Shown: positions 11,121 to 23,474, counted from the first letter of the stretch. The stretch is DNA of 64,000 nucleotides from Ignelater luminosus (GCA_011009095.1 VTPC01003503.1:66640-130639), one strand, 5' to 3'. Notes: generated by a model from the sequence alone, not told the origin. A program made the numbers and translations.

Positions 11121-14100
11121 ACAGTAATTAGTAATTACTCACAGTAAATTAAATAGAATTGGCCTACATGAATTCTCAAACAGTTAGTTTTACGGTGATT
11201 TGTTAATGTTGTAAAATAATTTTGAAATTATACACTTTTTGCGTTTTATTAAATTTTGACAATCAACAAATATACCTAGTCGCAACTTGCTTAGCTACCT
11301 TTTTTAATCCATGTCATCATTGCTTCGGTTAGGGTTTTAATTAGGTTTTAAAAATAAAACAAAAGCAATCAAAACATTGACCTGTACATAATTTAATGTT
11401 CGAATAAAAAATACAAAGCAAAAGAAACAAGTTACAAGAAAAGCCCTGCTTTGACCTACAGGTCTCAACGAAAGTGATCATTTGTAATTTTTCTCAATTC
11501 TTCCTTATGGAATACCCTGTACTACTCATCAAGTGCGTATAAACATAAAGTAGATTTGTGTATTCTTCACTTACATTGATCTTAACTTCGCTGATTTAAA
11601 TTATCTATATACTGATGAGAATAAAATAGTTCTATTTCTTGATAGTGTAAGAGTTAGGAAGATTACGTCTTTGGAGACTATAAAATAATATAAAACCCAA
11701 TTGTAGTTATTCACAAAGGTTAGAGGTAACTTTTGCTTCAAAAATAAAAATAAGAAAATTTCATTCAAGTTCTCTATTTCTGACCTTTCTGAAAATCTTG
11801 CTTCGGGTAGATAACGTCTTTTTTTCTGTAACTTTTCACATTTAAAATGTACAGGAATATGCAGGAAATAAATACAGGAAGTTATTACATTTCCAATAAA
11901 AAGTGTTGCAACTTAAAATTAGTTACCTGCACTAAGGTTATGCTATAAAACAGTTTTATTACGGTGGTGCTATAGTAAGCACAATGTCTGTAATATTCTT
12001 CCATTCAAATAAAAACAGGGTTGTATATTGGAGTTTTACTGTACCCGAGTATTCCCATATATAACAAACACAAATTACTGAAATCAATGAAAAGTTATCA
12101 GCTTATTCTGTCATAATACTTAGTCGACGGTGTGGAAATGCAATAAATAAAAAATATCTGCTTTTATTATGACACGACATCAAAAGAATTAATTTGATGA
12201 AAAAACGAATTTAATTATTTTTTCGCGTTTTCCATTAAACACAAAGTCCTAATATCTCATTCAAAAGCTTATTTAATTTCAGCAAACAAATAAATAATAT
12301 GGCATACCTGAATGAAAATAATTAAATTTTCTGTATTTAAATGTTTTTGCTTCATTAGCGAGTTTGGATTACATTTGCTTGTTTACAGTTCCTTTATATT
12401 AATTTAACAACAAATTCTCTATTTAATGAACATTTACTTAAACAAGCTTTTCCTTTTAATGCTCTTTTGATAGTAATGATTTATATAAAAATAATAGAAT
12501 AAGGATTACTATTACATTAGAACTGATATGGTTCAATTTGGATTGAATCGATATGGCGCGACGCAATACCGAATTAATCAAAAACTGTATTTGGGTACAC
12601 TATAGAGGGTGCAGGGACTAAAGCGGCATTAGTTATCAAGGTAGCCCAATAAAAAAGATTCATTTAGTAAGATTCGCTTGTCGTAAGAAAGTTGACAGAT
12701 CTATGTTAGAAAATTGGCAAGTGTTCATCATTAGTGATACGGTTGGTACTTAACACATTATAGCAATCTGTGCAAAGAAGTTGAAACTTAAGAAGCTGGT
12801 GTAGCCAACTTCTAGGTACAGTGTAGAGCGAAGTAATTACCAAGTGATTTACAGGTAAACATGCTCACGTACTAACGAATGTTTAAAAGCCATGTAACCT
12901 ATTCCAAATCTAACAGAACAGTCGACAAGTTTAATTAAATTCATTCATTAATGACATACATAATTTCTTGGTAAACGGCAACACTAGCAATTTCTACTAC
13001 TAAAAAGTGCGTTTACAGAATAATAACAACCGTACCGACTTTTACGGTTACTATTCGAATAGATTTGGAATAGAGTATATGAAGTGGACGTCAGGTTCCC
13101 AAAAGTTCAATTGGTTTTTTGGGGGGTTCCACATTGGAACGGTATATGTTTGAACAACCTGCAAGTTTTACAGCTTTATGACAATGGGAAAAATGATAGC
13201 TATCATGAAGATCTAAATCCAGAAGAGAAATGTGTTAGCATTGTTTAAATGAAGAAATCCTTAAATACATTGTGTCATATTCTGTAAAACGATTGCCCCA
13301 ACACGTTGGCATCAGGTTTATCAAGGAGATCAAAAACAAAACATTTTTACTTTTTTAAAGTGCTCTTTTCTGTTTTACCCTTGCTGTCTAATAGCCCACA
13401 AACTGAGGAGCATGCCAAACATTCTCCTTAATAGTTGCAGCTATAAACTGAACGACAAAAATTAAATGATTAAATATTTTATACCAAGGATGTTTCCCAA
13501 AATATCATTGTAGAGTTACCTAACAGGCTTCCTGGCATAACATAAGAAAGACTTTTTGTAAATACCATATCAGAACCGTTTTCAAACTTTTCAGGAAGAT
13601 TCTTTAGCTTCTAGTTTCGTGCAATCCTATCTTCCAAGAGTACGTTTAGAATTATTCATTATTAACTTACATTATACATTATAAAGAAATCGCTGTGATA
13701 AGACTTCGTATTCACATCCACATTAACAGCTGGCGAACATCAACTTGAAATCAGTCACAGAATCTTGTTTATAAATTTCGGTATTATCTTCAATTTACCT
13801 TTCTATCTTAGTAGGAAAGCCAATTAGTCGAAATTACAAGCATCCTAATAATATAACAAAAATCGGCTTCCTTCATTTTGGAATTGGAATATCGTAGGGA
13901 TTGCTGCATCTGCCACGATCGACTAATATCTCTACTACTTCGTTTGCAAATAATAAAATATTTTTTGTATTTGAAGATAGGTATGAAACTGACTTCAAAA
14001 ATTGCAGATTTCTTGAAATGGAGTCTTGCTACAAATCCTAATCTCTAGATACATATCAATAATTTGTTCAAAATCGAAACGAATTTGGAAAAATGAATAA

Positions 14101-14461
14101 TATTTAGTGTATCAAATTACATAAACATCTGTGTGTGCAGGAATTCATTTTGTACTTGCTAAAGTGTTAAGAGTTTTTTAAGAATGGAAGTTCTTCATGT
14201 TTTTTGAACGACTGCATACATATGTGGTATACAAAAAAATAACAGAGATTCTGTAAAATTTATTTCTGCCTAGTAATCAATATAAGATTTGAGAGAAAAC
14301 ATTTCAGAAACGGTCTAAAGACGATAAATTACTAGAACTTTGCACAACAATTCGGCAGAAGGTATCAGTTCAGTTTTATGTTGGGTAGTTATAAAACTAA
14401 ATAATTGCTGAAAATTGTACTTAATCATTTTAGTATAATTCAAGAAGACAAACGGCACATA
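11121..14461. other. Intron sequence, nothing recognised
   Basis: About 3.3 kb of AT-rich DNA without transposase similarity, clear terminal repeats or splice-bounded coding stretches. ACCCTGTAC near 11514 resembles the outer end of TA-targeting MITEs, but I found no partner end. Confidence 0.55.
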
Positions 14462-15733
14462 CATAGGTGTATACCTATGAAATGAGACTTTTTTTTTCAA
14501 TTTTAAACGTTTATTAACAAAAAATGGTTACAAATTTAATCTTCAAAATAATAGCCATCGCTAGCGACACATTTTACCCATCTCTCAGGCAATTTGTGAA
14601 TGCCGCGCCAAAAAAATTGGCCGTCTTTGGCCGCAAACCAATCATCGAGCCATTTTTTGGCTTCTTCGTGAGAATTGAAGCGCTGCTCGGAAAGTGCGTG
14701 GCCCATCGATGCAAACAAATGATAATCGGAAGGCGCCAAGTCTGGTGAGTAAGCCGCATGCACCAGCGGTTCCCAATCGTACGTCTCCACCAATTCCCGG
14801 GTCGCTCTTGTTCGATGTGGTGGTGCATTGTCATCAAGAAAAATTACTTTGTGACGCCGATCGGCATATTCTGGGCGTTTTCGGTGTATAGCGCTGTTCA
14901 AATCGGCCAATTGTCGTTGGTAGCGTGCACCGTCAACTGTTTCACCTGGTTTTAATAGCTCGTACCAAATCATACCATGCTGATCCCAGAAAACACACAG
15001 CATTGCCTTGCGGCCGAAGCGATTTGGTTTGGCCGTTGATTTTGGCTTGTGGCCGGGCGGACCATACGATCGTTTACGCTTGGGATTGGAGAAATACACC
15101 CGTAACGATTCGATGCAAAAAAGACTTCCTTTTGAACCGGGAGAGCAGCATTTCACAAGTGGTTTTTCGGTTCTCTTGCTGCCTTTCAGTCAGTTCATGC
15201 GGCACCCATCTTCCGACCTTTAAAATCATGCCCATGTCTTTCAAACGTTTGCAAATGGTTTTTTGGGTCACTCCCAACTGCTCTGCCATCATTTCTTGCG
15301 TTTGACCATCATCTTCATTCAACAATGCTTGCAATTCGGTGTCCTCAAACTTTTTCGGTGGCCGGCCACGTTCCTCGTTCTCCACGCTAAAATCACCACT
15401 TCGGAATTTTTCAAACCACCTGAAGCACTGTGCTCTGCTTAGAGCATGTCCACCGTAAGCTTCTATAAGCATTTGATGAGCTTGAGAAGCGTTTTTCTTC
15501 AATTGATAACAGAAAATCAACGATGTCCGCAAATCGTAGTTTGAAGGCCCGAAATTCGACATTTTTAAGAGCGAAAAAAATGCGTTGTTGTATGAAACAT
15601 GACAAACAATGAATTGAATATTGTTGACAGATGACAGACAAAAAAAATAAGATATTTGGGACAGTTTAAAAATACTCCTAGCGACATCTGTGGTCTAATA
15701 GCTGAAAGTCTCATTTCATAGGTATACACCTGG
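14462..15733 (-). mobile_element. Mos1-like (mauritiana-type) mariner, copy 2
   Basis: This is the sister of 8135-9409. The right end reads CCAGGTGTATACCTATGAAA inward and is followed by TA (15734-15735). The left end is CATAGGTGTATACC after TA (14460-14461), again slightly altered from CCAGGTG. It has no terminal-repeat damage beyond that and only scattered single-base differences from copy 1. Confidence 0.93.
14536..15562 (-). pseudogene. Mos1-like mariner transposase, two-piece frame with first catalytic Asp deleted
   Basis: The N-terminal frame (15562 down to 15074) is open from MSNFGPSNYDLRTSL through the paired helix-turn-helix region (CFRWFEKFRSGDF, LLNEDDGQTQEMMAEQ) and WVPHELTERQ to HRIVTG. 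About 14 bp are then missing where GDEKWI should be. The C-terminal frame resumes at YFSNPKRKRSYG and runs to SDGYYFED and TAA at 14536. It holds the DDNAPPH and SPDLAPSD aspartates at DD34D spacing. Apart from this one lesion I see no nonsense codon, so the reading frame was kept nearly clean until recently. The protein resembles Mos1 transposase in length (about 345) and motifs. Confidence 0.93.
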
Positions 15734-15735
15734 TA

Positions 15736-17187
15736 TATGGTATTGATTTGCCTTACATCAGGAGTGTACTTTCAAATACAGCGTCATCCATTTATAAAGC
15801 ATATTAGTAAGTATCTAACTGCCAAAGTCTTAATGTTTCAACTTTCGTTTATTTAATTTCAGTTTGATTACAAAAGATGATTTCTGGTCTTACTGTCTTT
15901 GCTCATTTCACTTTCTGTGTCAATTGAATGATATAATAATTAGACAAGATGCAAGTGAAAGACTACATTTTTGGATTTTCTCGGTAATCTACATTTGGAA
16001 TTTTTCTTGGAATCTTATTGTACATTACCGGTAAAACATTATTTTAGGTAACATTCGATAGTTACATACTACTGGCCTTCCAGCTTAATTCAATTCATTG
16101 ACCATGTTTGTTTGATTGGTAGAAAAATGACATAAAATACATTTTTCTATTGTCCATATTTTCCTTCTCGGATCAATCCTACAGTTTGATAACCACAACA
16201 GATAAAATAAAAATGTAAAAAGGTACTTTTTATTTATTAAAAGCTGGAAAGTTCAATGGGGAATATTTTAAATGCCTCTGAGCTTTTTATTTATTGATTG
16301 GTAGTGCTTAGTTAGTTAAACAATATCTAGAAATCTGGGGTTACAAAAATGTAAAAATAATATTTAAATCTTTAAAAAAATGAGAGTGTATTAAAATATC
16401 TTCACTATTAAGTCGATTTTTAATCAATCTGATCTTCAAATGATCAAACGCTTTCTACCACAAATACTGATGGAATTACTTATCTTATCTCAGTTAGTTC
16501 CATTTAAAATCATAAGCGGAGAAGAGTTCAGAAGAACATTGAAAACACCGAAATCAATACTTGGTTTTTGTTCAGCATTTCAAGATTGGAATTAATTGAT
16601 ATAATTTTACTACTTATGAGAAACAGACGCAGCCCAAACTTCATCCGTTAAAAATCAAAACTTATGTACATGTATTCAGCGAAGGGTATTCAACACGATC
16701 ATGTTCTGTTACATAATTGTATTGATAGTAAATTCTGAGATATCTAAATAGACTGTTTTGATTAAAACAGTATGAAAGATTTAAGAGGACTGTAAAAGTA
16801 TGTATAGTACTTAACCGTCTCAACGAATGGAGAAACGTGTTTGACGATGGGAAGTGGAAAGTGGATGATCTTAAAGGCAACCAATACTGTTGGTGTACCT
16901 TTACTAAAAATGTTGCCTTCTTTTTAAAGAAATAACTGGATTAGATGGCTACAACAAGGCGTGTTCTATTTTATACCGTAATCTCAATCTTTTCGATGAA
17001 AAAATGTAGACCCCACATAATTTTAAAGGTTGGTGATTTATTTCCGTACGGTACAGTTTTGGTTGGGTTCACCAACATAGTAGTTTGGTATAGTCTAGCA
17101 TCTTTTTAACTTCTTTATTTATATGTATAAAAGCTTTTTAACAATACTACGGTTGAGAAATTTATTAAGGTTTTCTTTCAGCTTAAG
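15736..17187. other. Intron sequence, nothing recognised
   Basis: AT-rich DNA between the Mos1-like copy 2 and the palindromic element. Only short chance frames are present. Confidence 0.55.
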
Positions 17188-17189
17188 TA

Positions 17190-17895
17190 CAGGGTGGATC
17201 AAGTTGGTTGTCTTATGATCACGATATTTGGCTTAGCACTGAGAATAGTGGAAAAAGGTTTTCGTGACCGTAAGCTACTCTTTTAGTTTGAAATCAAGTG
17301 TGAGAATAAAATTTGAACATCAAGACCTGCTTTCGCAACATTAGTCGTACAAGACTTTTTTCTTAGAAAAAACTTGTTTTCATACAATCTTGTTTATTTG
17401 AAGAACTGTCAAAAACTTTAACAATATTATTTGCTACCAATGTAAGTTTCCATAACATAGCTCATTTGGTTTTTACGACCGTTTTTTTGGCAAATATATA
17501 CTTTTTCGATAAATTCATATTTTGTAAAGAAGGAACAATAATAATCTTTTCAGGTAAATAATGTTCAATTATAGATTCCACTGCAAAGAAATAAATTGCA
17601 CGATAAATATTTATCGAAAACGGTGTACTTTGGAAAAAACTAAGTCTGCCATGTTATTAGAAATATAGATAGCAAATAATGTTCAAGTTTTTAGATAACT
17701 TTTCAAATAAGCAAGATACTATGGGCACAAGTTGTTTATAGAAAAAAGTTATTTTTTGGCAATGTTTCGAAAGCGGGCCAATAAATTCCAATTTTGTTTT
17801 CACATTGATCTCAGGATAAAAAAAACCAGTGATTACGGAAACCGTTTCTCGCAATCATCGGTGCTAAGCCAGATATCGCATAATGACTCACTTTG
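17190..17895. mobile_element. Near-complete palindromic MITE
   Basis: TA flanks both sides (17188-17189 and 17896-17897). The arms begin CAGGGTG and CAAAGTG and then pair over almost the whole element. Shared blocks include CGATAT(T/C)TGGCTTAGCAC, CCTGCTTTCG against CCCGCTTTCG, CTTG(T/C)TTATTTGAA, ATTATTTGCTA and TTTTCGATAAAT, leaving almost no central loop. Each arm is about 350 bp. Divergence between the arms is substantial, so this is an old insertion. The 65-residue minus and 60-residue plus frames inside are mirror artefacts. Confidence 0.8.
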
Positions 17896-18004
17896 TACAT
17901 TTGCTAAACTCTAGGTCTTTTTCTTCTTTTGATCTTACCGCTCATTGATATTCTGACATTCCAAACATTATAAAATCATTATGCTCAATATGCTTTAATA
18001 TGTA

Positions 18005-18568
18005 GAGTGTTCCAAAAGCAACGCCGTTTTCCGGTGATCAATTCAGGTAGGTAAAATAAATCGAAAAGAAAGAGTGATAAAATGTCGAATTGACCTTTAT
18101 TTCAGAGGTATGAACCAAACACTAAGTAAGCTGAATGTTTCATTAACTACTAGATGACGTTCGTGGTATCACCATGATGGAACTCCAGTATATTGGGGTA
18201 TGCAAGTTCGAAATTAAATATCTAGCATTTTCCCGACGCTTTGGATTGGTAGAGAGCGACCACTACGTTGGCCTCCTAGGACACCTGACATCGACATTTT
18301 TTGAACTTTTTCTCTGGAGATTTATCAAAAAAGACGAGTACACAGAAAAAGTCAAATCAGAAAATGTAATTGCCCGGTTTCAGGCAGCTCTTACTATAAT
18401 CGACGAAGACATGCTACAGAATATTTGTATTCAGGTTGGGGGAAACTTATTCAGTAACTATATAACGAAGACCGGCCGTGCAGAAGGTTTGTTGTTGTTA
18501 CTTTTAGATTTATTGTAGCTTACTAAATAAATCACTAGAAGGGTCACCGATACTTCTGGAGCATCCTG
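18005..18568 (+). mobile_element. Internally deleted rosa-like mariner element
   Basis: The imperfect terminal repeats GAGTGTTCCAAAAG and CAGGATGCTCCAGAAG (inward) are flanked by TA at 18003-18004 and 18569-18570. Only about 560 bp remain, against roughly 1.2-1.3 kb for complete relatives, so most of the transposase gene has been lost. Confidence 0.7.
18174..18518 (+). pseudogene. C-terminal transposase fragment, rosa-like
   Basis: The fragment ELFLWRFIKKDEYTEKV followed by ALTIIDEDMLQNICIQV matches the region after the third catalytic aspartate in mariner-superfamily transposases of the DFFLWG(F/Y)(I/V)K type, the type seen intact at 25554-26534. The third aspartate itself is not preserved (TFFELFLW). 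Residues before LTSTFF do not align. The frame is open for 114 codons but has lost the first two catalytic residues. Confidence 0.6.
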
Positions 18569-18705
18569 TATAATTAACGCTTTAGTGCATTATTGTAGCA
18601 GAAAGGAAAACCTCATTACTGTAATCTGATGGATACTGCATCATAAAATTAGGTTATGGTTGCAAGATAGCTTGTTCAAAAGTTAAACATAATTTTTCAG
18701 CAGTA

Positions 18706-19945
18706 CGAGGGCGGTTCAGTAAGTACCCGTGTTTGACGACAGAAAGCGTTCCTGAGGGAAGTTGGTGTTATTATCGTGTGCTGCCATCTATCAAACGACG
18801 GTATAACAAATTGCAGACTGATTGATAGGTTAGTTTGGATTTGACAACCATTTGAGTAAGACGTGTTTCGTGATTTTAGCTAAGATGGAAAAAGAGCAGT
18901 ATCGTTCGGTAATTCGCTTTCTGTTTTTGGATGGGAAAAAATGCGAGGAGATAAAAGCAAAGTTGGATGCTGTTTATGGGGACACTTCGCCATCTATGAC
19001 CACAGTTAGATATTGGTTCAACGAATTTAAACGTGGGCGAACATCCGTTTTTGATGAGGAGCGACCAGGACGCCCGGCAGACGTGGTTACCGAGGAAATC
19101 ATTCAAAAAGTCCACGACATGATTCTCGCTGATCGACGAACGAAAGTGCGTGAAGTAGCAGAGGCCGTAGGTGTGTCGACCGGAACGGCAATTAATATTT
19201 TACATGATAAGTTGGCGATGAAAAAAATTGTCGGCGCGATGGGTGCCGCGATTGCTAACGGTGGACAACAAGCGGATGCGGCTGTTAACTTCGAAGCAGT
19301 GTTTGGAGCAATTTAAGCGAAATCCGAAGGAGTTTTTGCGTCGAGTTGTCACCGTTGATGAAACCTGGATTCATCATTCCACACCAGAAACTAAGCAACA
19401 ATCAAAACAATGGATTTCTCCCGGTGAATCTGCTCCAAAGAAGGCGAAGATGGTTCCATCGGCCGGAAAGGTCATGGCGACGATTTTTTGGGATGCGAAC
19501 GGCGTCATCCTCATGGATTTTTTAGAAAAAGGAAGAACGATCACTAGACAATACTACAGTGAGTTATTAGACAGCTTCACCACGATAACGCACCAGCACA
19601 TTCATCCGGAGTTGTCGCCGCCAAACTGCATGAATTGCGTTATGAATTGCTGCCGCACCCCCCGTATTCACCCGATCAGGCCCCCTGCGACTTTTTCTTG
19701 TTTCCTAACATGAAGAAATGGCTCGCGGGAAAAAAAATTAGCTCAAACGAGGAAGTCATCGCCGAGATAGAGGCGTATTTTGGAGAGTTCGACAAATCCT
19801 ATTTTTCGGAGGGGTTAAAAAAATGGCAGGAACGTTGGGAGAAGTGTATATTTCTAAAAGGAGACAATGTTGAAAAATAAAAAAAAAATTTTTGAAAAAA
19901 ATTGTGTCTTCATTTCTAACACGGGTACTTATTGAACCACCCTCG
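18706..19945 (+). mobile_element. Second mariner family, copy 1 (53-bp internal deletion)
   Basis: The terminal inverted repeats start CGAGGG(C/T)GGTTCA(A/G)TAAGTACCCG and are flanked by TA at 18704-18705 and 19946-19947. It is nearly identical to 59995-61287 but 53 bp shorter, because of a deletion between two TTC triplets (junction 19575-19577). The subfamily is uncertain; it belongs to the broad irritans/mellifera/capitata side of mariner. Confidence 0.93.
18885..19880 (+). pseudogene. mariner transposase, two frame-breaking lesions
   Basis: The start is ATG at 18885 (MEKEQYRSVIRFLFLDG), preferred over an upstream in-frame TTG. The frame holds the N-terminal helix-turn-helix (YWFNEFKRGRTSVFDEERPG) and the second one (VREVAEAVGVS). 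An extra A in a run of seven at 19221-19227 breaks it. The next frame keeps WVPRLLTVDNK and the first aspartate (VTVDETWIHH). The 53-bp deletion then removes KKLKKTRPHLAKKK and shifts the frame across DNAPAH. The last piece (19635-19880) keeps HPPYSPDQAPCDFFLFP with the third aspartate and ends at DNVEK. The sister copy does not share these lesions. Confidence 0.92.
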
Positions 19946-20036
19946 TATTTCTTAGTGTATAGAATTTAAAAACATTGTTGTTTCTAGTGCCTAATGTTTT
20001 GCTCTTGTACAGGCAAGGGCTGAAGGAAAAAAAATA

Positions 20037-20467
20037 CAGAGTCCGGAAAAAGTCTCGGAACGGACTCTTAATTTCTAAGCAGAACCGTTAATTTGTAATA
20101 ATAATAAAACATTGTGAGATTTGAACATTTACTGTGAAAACATAGTTAATAAAATCAATTATTTTTAGTAATTTTGAAATTTATTGCTTTATTTATTATT
20201 ATTTCAAATTTATATTTTTTTAAATTTCCAGTTTTCGCTGAAATATTTCTTTTTTTAATGTCTTTCAAACAAGAGTAAATTTAAGTAAGGTTGCTCTTTG
20301 GAAATTTCGATATAACCCCACTCTCTTCCCCCTCTTATGCATAATGAAACTTTCATTACTTTTAAGATGTAGTATTTTTAGTCCTAAAAGGTCTCCGAAA
20401 TTTTTAGAAATATATATCTTTCGATTTAGAAATTACGAGGCCTTTCCGGAACTTTTTTCGGACCCTG
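20037..20467. mobile_element. MITE with Tc1/mariner-type ends
   Basis: The ends read CAGAGTCCGGAAAAAGT and, inverted, CAGGGTCCGAAAAAAGT, followed by a shared TAATTTCTAA block, so the imperfect inverted repeats are about 45 bp. TA flanks at 20035-20036 and 20468-20469. The interior is AT-rich and non-coding. Confidence 0.8.
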
Positions 20468-20469
20468 TA

Positions 20470-23320
20470 TAAAAGCAGATGCAATCACACACACACACTG
20501 TGTTAATTGATTGAGCAACCGATAGATTTAGGAACATATCGTAATTGGTTAAATTTAGAAACTCCTTCCGGTTCGTTAAATTTAACATTTGTCTAACTAA
20601 GCTAATAAATATTATATTAAACTAAAATATTTAGAAGAAAAGTTGGCTTACTTTCTACGTACACAAAGCTGGTTTATTGCAAATATCTTATTTAAAAATT
20701 GTATTACGCTTGAAAAATTCAAAACAGCAGCTTTAAAAAATAAATCTGAAAAACTTTAATCCCTTGTTCAAGTTTGTGTGTTTCTATAAAATATAGATAT
20801 TGTGCGCTTTGAGGTATTTGTGGTTTCCAAATTTAAAAAAAATATTTACTGTAACACTAAGTACAATAAAAACTCATAAAAATGTATAGAAAATTTCGAA
20901 TAAATCTTGAAATAATACTGTTAAAAACACAACGTTGTTTTGTTGTCCCACCTTTTACATCAAATGTGCAAATACCGATCATGTGGATCATTGCACAAAG
21001 ATATTTTATGGCTCAATTCCGACATATAAAGGTTTGAAAAACAAATTCAACATCAATATCTATTCAAATTTGAAGATGATATATGGGAAAGTTCGTACCG
21101 TGTATGTTTATCCTGATCAAACGTACTTTTGTTTATTCTCACGAGGGATTAAATCTCGATACTATTCATGTATTTTAAAATTATATCGAATGCGTATGCC
21201 CGGGTGAAAAGCTCTAATACAATATAATTTCAAATTTCTACAATAAATAATTTAAATGAATTAATTAATTACGTTAAAGTTATACTAACTAGGTAAAGTT
21301 TCAAATTATACATAAGTTTAACAAGTTCTTAAAGTGATTGTCTAAGTAGATTAAATGTTTACAATTTCCACAGTATCGATCAGTTATTTGTTTACCCAAC
21401 TTTATCGATACCACCACTGCATTAAATGTAATTGTATTACTTTACGGGGTGACGACAACGTTGGGAGGTTTTTGCATAAACATAGAAGCACTTCAATATT
21501 GATACCGATATTGCGGGGTTTCTTTACAAAGAAACCTCATAAGATAAAATTGTTTGCTTTTCTTATTAAAATAAAATATTCTGTGTGAAAACATAACATT
21601 GCAAGATTTTTCTAAGTAGAATCAACACCTTGCTAAGAATTATTAAAATATAATGTTATAAGAGAGGTCACTCGCTGAAAATTAAATTTTAATTCAATTC
21701 TAGAACTCAAAAGAAAACGCTAAAAGCTTTAAAAAAGGGAAGTAATTGAAAATTCAATTGTGTTCTCGCAGCTAAGGAACAAGTGAGTGGTTGAGAAATA
21801 AAGTTTCTACCTTTTATCCCCTCGGGTCAGATATATTTGCATTAAAAAGTATTAGATTTTTAAAAGGAGAAAACGATCCTAATACACGATGTAGTATTAA
21901 AAATCGAAGCCTCGGGCTTGACCGAGAAGGAACGTCAAAGATTTATGCTTTTACCGAGTTTTCATCCTCGTGTAAGGGATGATTTCAATAGATACGCTCG
22001 CGGCAGCCGAAGTCCACCCGAAAAAACTGCTGCAATCACGTTGTATTGTGGCCAAGCCCACGCTATCAATTTCCTCGAATGCTTTTAAGATGGAAAAATC
22101 GTGATCAGACTGCATTTTACTGTTTTTTATACAGCATATCATTTTGTAGTTCGATATCTCTCTTGTACCGGCTATTTTAGTCGTTTGTGAACTTCAGTTT
22201 ACGCTAGCATACGGTTGAAGTCCTCACGATAGAAGCTCACTTTTTTTATTCTTTTTTAAAGTGAATAAACCTATTGATCAGGTTTAATTGTAAATAGTAT
22301 ATTTCCATCAATAAATTCTTTGTTGAGAGGTAGGAAATTTTAATTTATTTGTAATCTACTCGCGGCATACGCATACATTAATGAAAAATTGGGGACAGAA
22401 AATCTATACAAAGTAATTCAATAATGAACTTCTTAGATAACTTTCATCAAATCAGTAAAAGAGTTCCTATCACGAAATACGTTACGTTGTGCTTCACTGA
22501 GGGGATTTTAAAACATTCATCTAACTAATAAAGATTGTAAACAGGACTTAAACATGGGGTTGACGTATTTTATTAGAAGCCATATTTTTGTTATATCTGA
22601 AATCTACGTTTCACACATTCATTTATTTGAAAAATCATTCTTGTACCTTTTTGTTGTCAAATGCACCTTTTCCGAGTAAGATTAATTTATTTCCAAATTT
22701 CCCAAATGTAACCTATACCTAATGTTAGAAGCATTTCGTTTTTTTCTGAGTATTTCAAAACAATGGGATGGAGTACTAGTACTGAACGATACTTACCTAC
22801 TTTTCCATAGTAGTTTATAACACACACCATTATTGGGAGTGGAATCGTAGTGTGAGATAAACACATTTCTTTATAGAATATGCTAAAAAATAAATATAAT
22901 TTCGACATTCTACAGTGGAATTTCCCTTGAACAAAGGACTGTCTTTGATGTCTTTTAGGTGTTGGCAAAAAAGTTGGCAAACTTCGAAGAATCTTACCTA
23001 GAAGAGCGGCAAAGCTACAAAATTTGGGGTTTTTCGATAAACTTACCGAAATGTGCTTAATCATTTTCGAGTTGTGGTTTTTAAAACTTACGAGCTTGTT
23101 TTACTAATCTTAGCAATGATAAATGATTTGTGTCTTGGTCTTTCCATTTGATGTTCACAATAAGAAAGTGCCGTTTATTCTGATGCATACTTCTAATAAT
23201 AAAAAGAGTTTGATGTAGTGTGGAGCAACAAAATGTATTGTCAAAATATCATTGATAAGTAAATAAACTTAATATATCCGGTATGCACCTGCAAGTTATT
23301 TATTTATAACTTTACTATTA
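20470..23320. other. Intron sequence, no recognised gene
   Basis: Mostly AT-rich. A GC-richer patch at about 21890-22110 has overlapping short frames on both strands (21791-21982 plus, 21951-22142 minus) without recognised motifs or splice sites. The 125-codon minus-strand frame at 22687-23064 is also unsupported by similarity I can recognise. Confidence 0.5.
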
Positions 23321-23474
23321 GCCGGCAGTACGGCAGAGTGAATATGCACGATTTCCGGGTTAGAACTCGGACGGGTGACCCTGACCGGCTAAGTAAAAGT
23401 TGGAAACAAGGGTATGTTTCCAATATATGTTGTGGCTCGGTAAAAGAGGAAGGATTATAAGTAAGTAAGTAAGA
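23321..23474 (+). repeat. Possible 5S-like SINE with (TAAG)n tail
   Basis: The block at 23357-23380 (GGGTTAGAACTCGG then ACGGGTGACC) resembles the box C part of the 5S rRNA internal promoter (GGTTAGTACTTGGATGGGTGACC type). It lies about 35 bp into a GC-richer segment starting GCCGGCAGTACGGCAG. About 80 bp later the segment ends in a short TAAG/GTAA tandem run, as SINEs often do. I found no target duplication, and the rest does not look like 5S rRNA. Confidence 0.4.

Noticed and set aside
21500-21545. A terminator-like hairpin (GAGGTTTC-type stem at GGGGTTTCTTTACAAAGAAACCTC)
   Set aside because: A rho-independent terminator has no meaning in this nuclear context and nothing coding precedes it.
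22687-23064. A 125-codon minus-strand frame
   Set aside because: No recognised motif, no splice-site borders and base composition like the surrounding intron.
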